Shown here: one piece after another, positions 63,331 through 64,000 of the stretch
How the letters are laid out: every line of letters starts with the position of its first letter
Numbering within the stretch: position 1 is the stretch's first letter
Assembly (NCBI RefSeq): GCF_030547245.1
Contig: NZ_JAUOQT010000002.1
Coordinates: 372,001 to 436,000, forward strand
Length of the DNA: 64,000 bases
From: Oceanihabitans sp. 2_MG-2023
GTDB lineage: Bacteria > Bacteroidota > Bacteroidia > Flavobacteriales > Flavobacteriaceae
Direction of reading: 5' to 3'
Translations under genes and position numbers: made by a program
Notes under the pieces: generated by a model
The model's input: only the letters and a program-made list of their open reading frames with translations
What the model was told of the DNA's origin: nothing
Databases searched by the model: none

Positions 63331-64000
63331 TTGTTTTTATAATATGAAAAATACGATGAAATCTGTTCTTGCGCAAAGGCATTTCCTGATGGGCTCCAAT
63401 GACCATCACAGGATAAAAATAGTGCTTCATACTCCTCCTCTGAAAAACTTTCTGTTTGTGGCAATAAATCTAAATATTCTACATTTACTGCATCACACAC
63501 TTTCTTTAATTGCTCACCAAGCGGATTTTCTTTATGTTCTCGATACGCTTTTATTTCTTTAGCAATAGGAATAGTATACACCATTACCGGACGATCTCCT
63601 GCCAAACGTTTAATTTCTTCTATACAATATCGCATCCTAAGAAGTTGTGCTTCTGAAAAATTGAAATAACTAGGTACTTTAGAAGGAGCTAATAATTTAT
63701 CTTTTGGAATAGCTCGCACATTTCGCATCACACGATAGTAGCGATACATGTTATAAGAATACGTGTAATTCTTTAGTGCTTTATAAAGAAAACGTTGCCT
63801 TCTAGGTTGTGCTTTAGACTTATGAATGCTATCTGTATGATATACGAATTCATAATTTGGATAGGTATCTTTTAAAAATGGTCGATACCTGTTGCTACCA
63901 AAACGTAAACCAATTTCATAATCATCATCAATAAAATCATTGGCAGGCAAAATACTTACTAAAACTGCATCGTGCGTGTACTTTTTCGCTAAGGTATTAT
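63327..64000 (-). CDS. SGNH hydrolase-like protein, 5' end outside the window
   Basis: The frame is open to the right edge, so the N-terminus is missing; about 224 residues are visible. Reading from the edge, HDAVLVSILPANDFIDDD is the Asn-containing block, and DGHWSPSGNAF near the C-terminus has the Asp/His dyad. The nucleophile Ser block must lie beyond the window. An internal TTG at 63950 could be mistaken for a start, but the conserved block begins before it. It is coupled to the GT39-like gene and is the fourth SGNH protein of the locus. Confidence 0.85.
   Translation of the reverse strand, partial: NTLAKKYTHDAVLVSILPANDFIDDDYEIGLRFGSNRYRPFLKDTYPNYEFVYHTDSIHKSKAQPRRQRFLYKALKNYTYSYNMYRYYRVMRNVRAIPKDKLLAPSKVPSYFNFSEAQLLRMRYCIEEIKRLAGDRPVMVYTIPIAKEIKAYREHKENPLGEQLKKVCDAVNVEYLDLLPQTESFSEEEYEALFLSCDGHWSPSGNAFAQEQISSYFSYYKNK

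Overview
The window is a stretch of low-GC chromosome from a member of the Bacteroidetes, most likely family Flavobacteriaceae. The evidence is type IX secretion sorting tails on secreted proteins, a hybrid two-component system with a beta-propeller sensor, HisKA_2/LuxR signalling, a GT117 (DUF2723) protein, promoters of the Bacteroidetes TTTG/TAnnTTTG kind, and dispersed inverted-repeat elements of a type I recall from this family. No genus can be named from the sequence alone.

Layout. 1-3.8 kb: rimP-nusA-infB on the minus strand, the conserved transcription/translation operon, with a clear promoter and a terminator-like hairpin in the leader. 4.2-11.1 kb: universal stress protein, tRNA-Gln, GT117 membrane protein, polysaccharide deacetylase, a thioredoxin-fold protein without its cysteines, and a membrane metallophosphoesterase. 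11.3-15.6 kb: FHS-type sugar transporter, then a LuxR-type response regulator facing its probable HisKA_2 sensor kinase. 16-18.9 kb: a secreted protein of seven near-identical 123-residue repeats with a type IX sorting tail. 18.9-25.2 kb: a cyanophycin module (synthetase, cyanophycinase, isoaspartyl peptidase) plus an aldehyde dehydrogenase overlapping the synthetase by one base, and two inverted-repeat elements. 25.3-35 kb: a 1327-residue hybrid two-component regulator, a 1494-residue leucine-rich repeat protein ending in a dockerin-like module, and directly behind it a cohesin-like protein with a sorting tail. 35.1-38 kb: polA. 38-42.3 kb: a two-gene McrBC-type restriction module bounded by a 9-base direct repeat. 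42.5-64 kb: a large surface-glycan or glycolipid locus that runs off the right edge.

The glycan locus starts with a tightly packed eight-gene unit (nucleotidyltransferase-like protein, two cobalamin-type radical SAM enzymes, three methyltransferases, two tandem SGNH hydrolases). A third radical SAM enzyme and a GT2 transferase face it. A second forward unit follows (membrane glycosyltransferase, deacetylase, GNAT, FkbM methyltransferase, GT4, flippase). A 2-oxoglutarate oxygenase, more SGNH proteins and another membrane glycosyltransferase complete the window. Together these suggest assembly, methylation, acylation or deacetylation, and export of an unusual surface molecule.

The most promising observations are the LRR-dockerin/cohesin-like pair, the radical SAM/methyltransferase/SGNH unit, the cyanophycin module, the McrBC module with flanking direct repeats, the nested inverted-repeat element at 24.1 kb, and the hairpin in the rimP leader. 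All calls come from reading the sequence; no database search was run.
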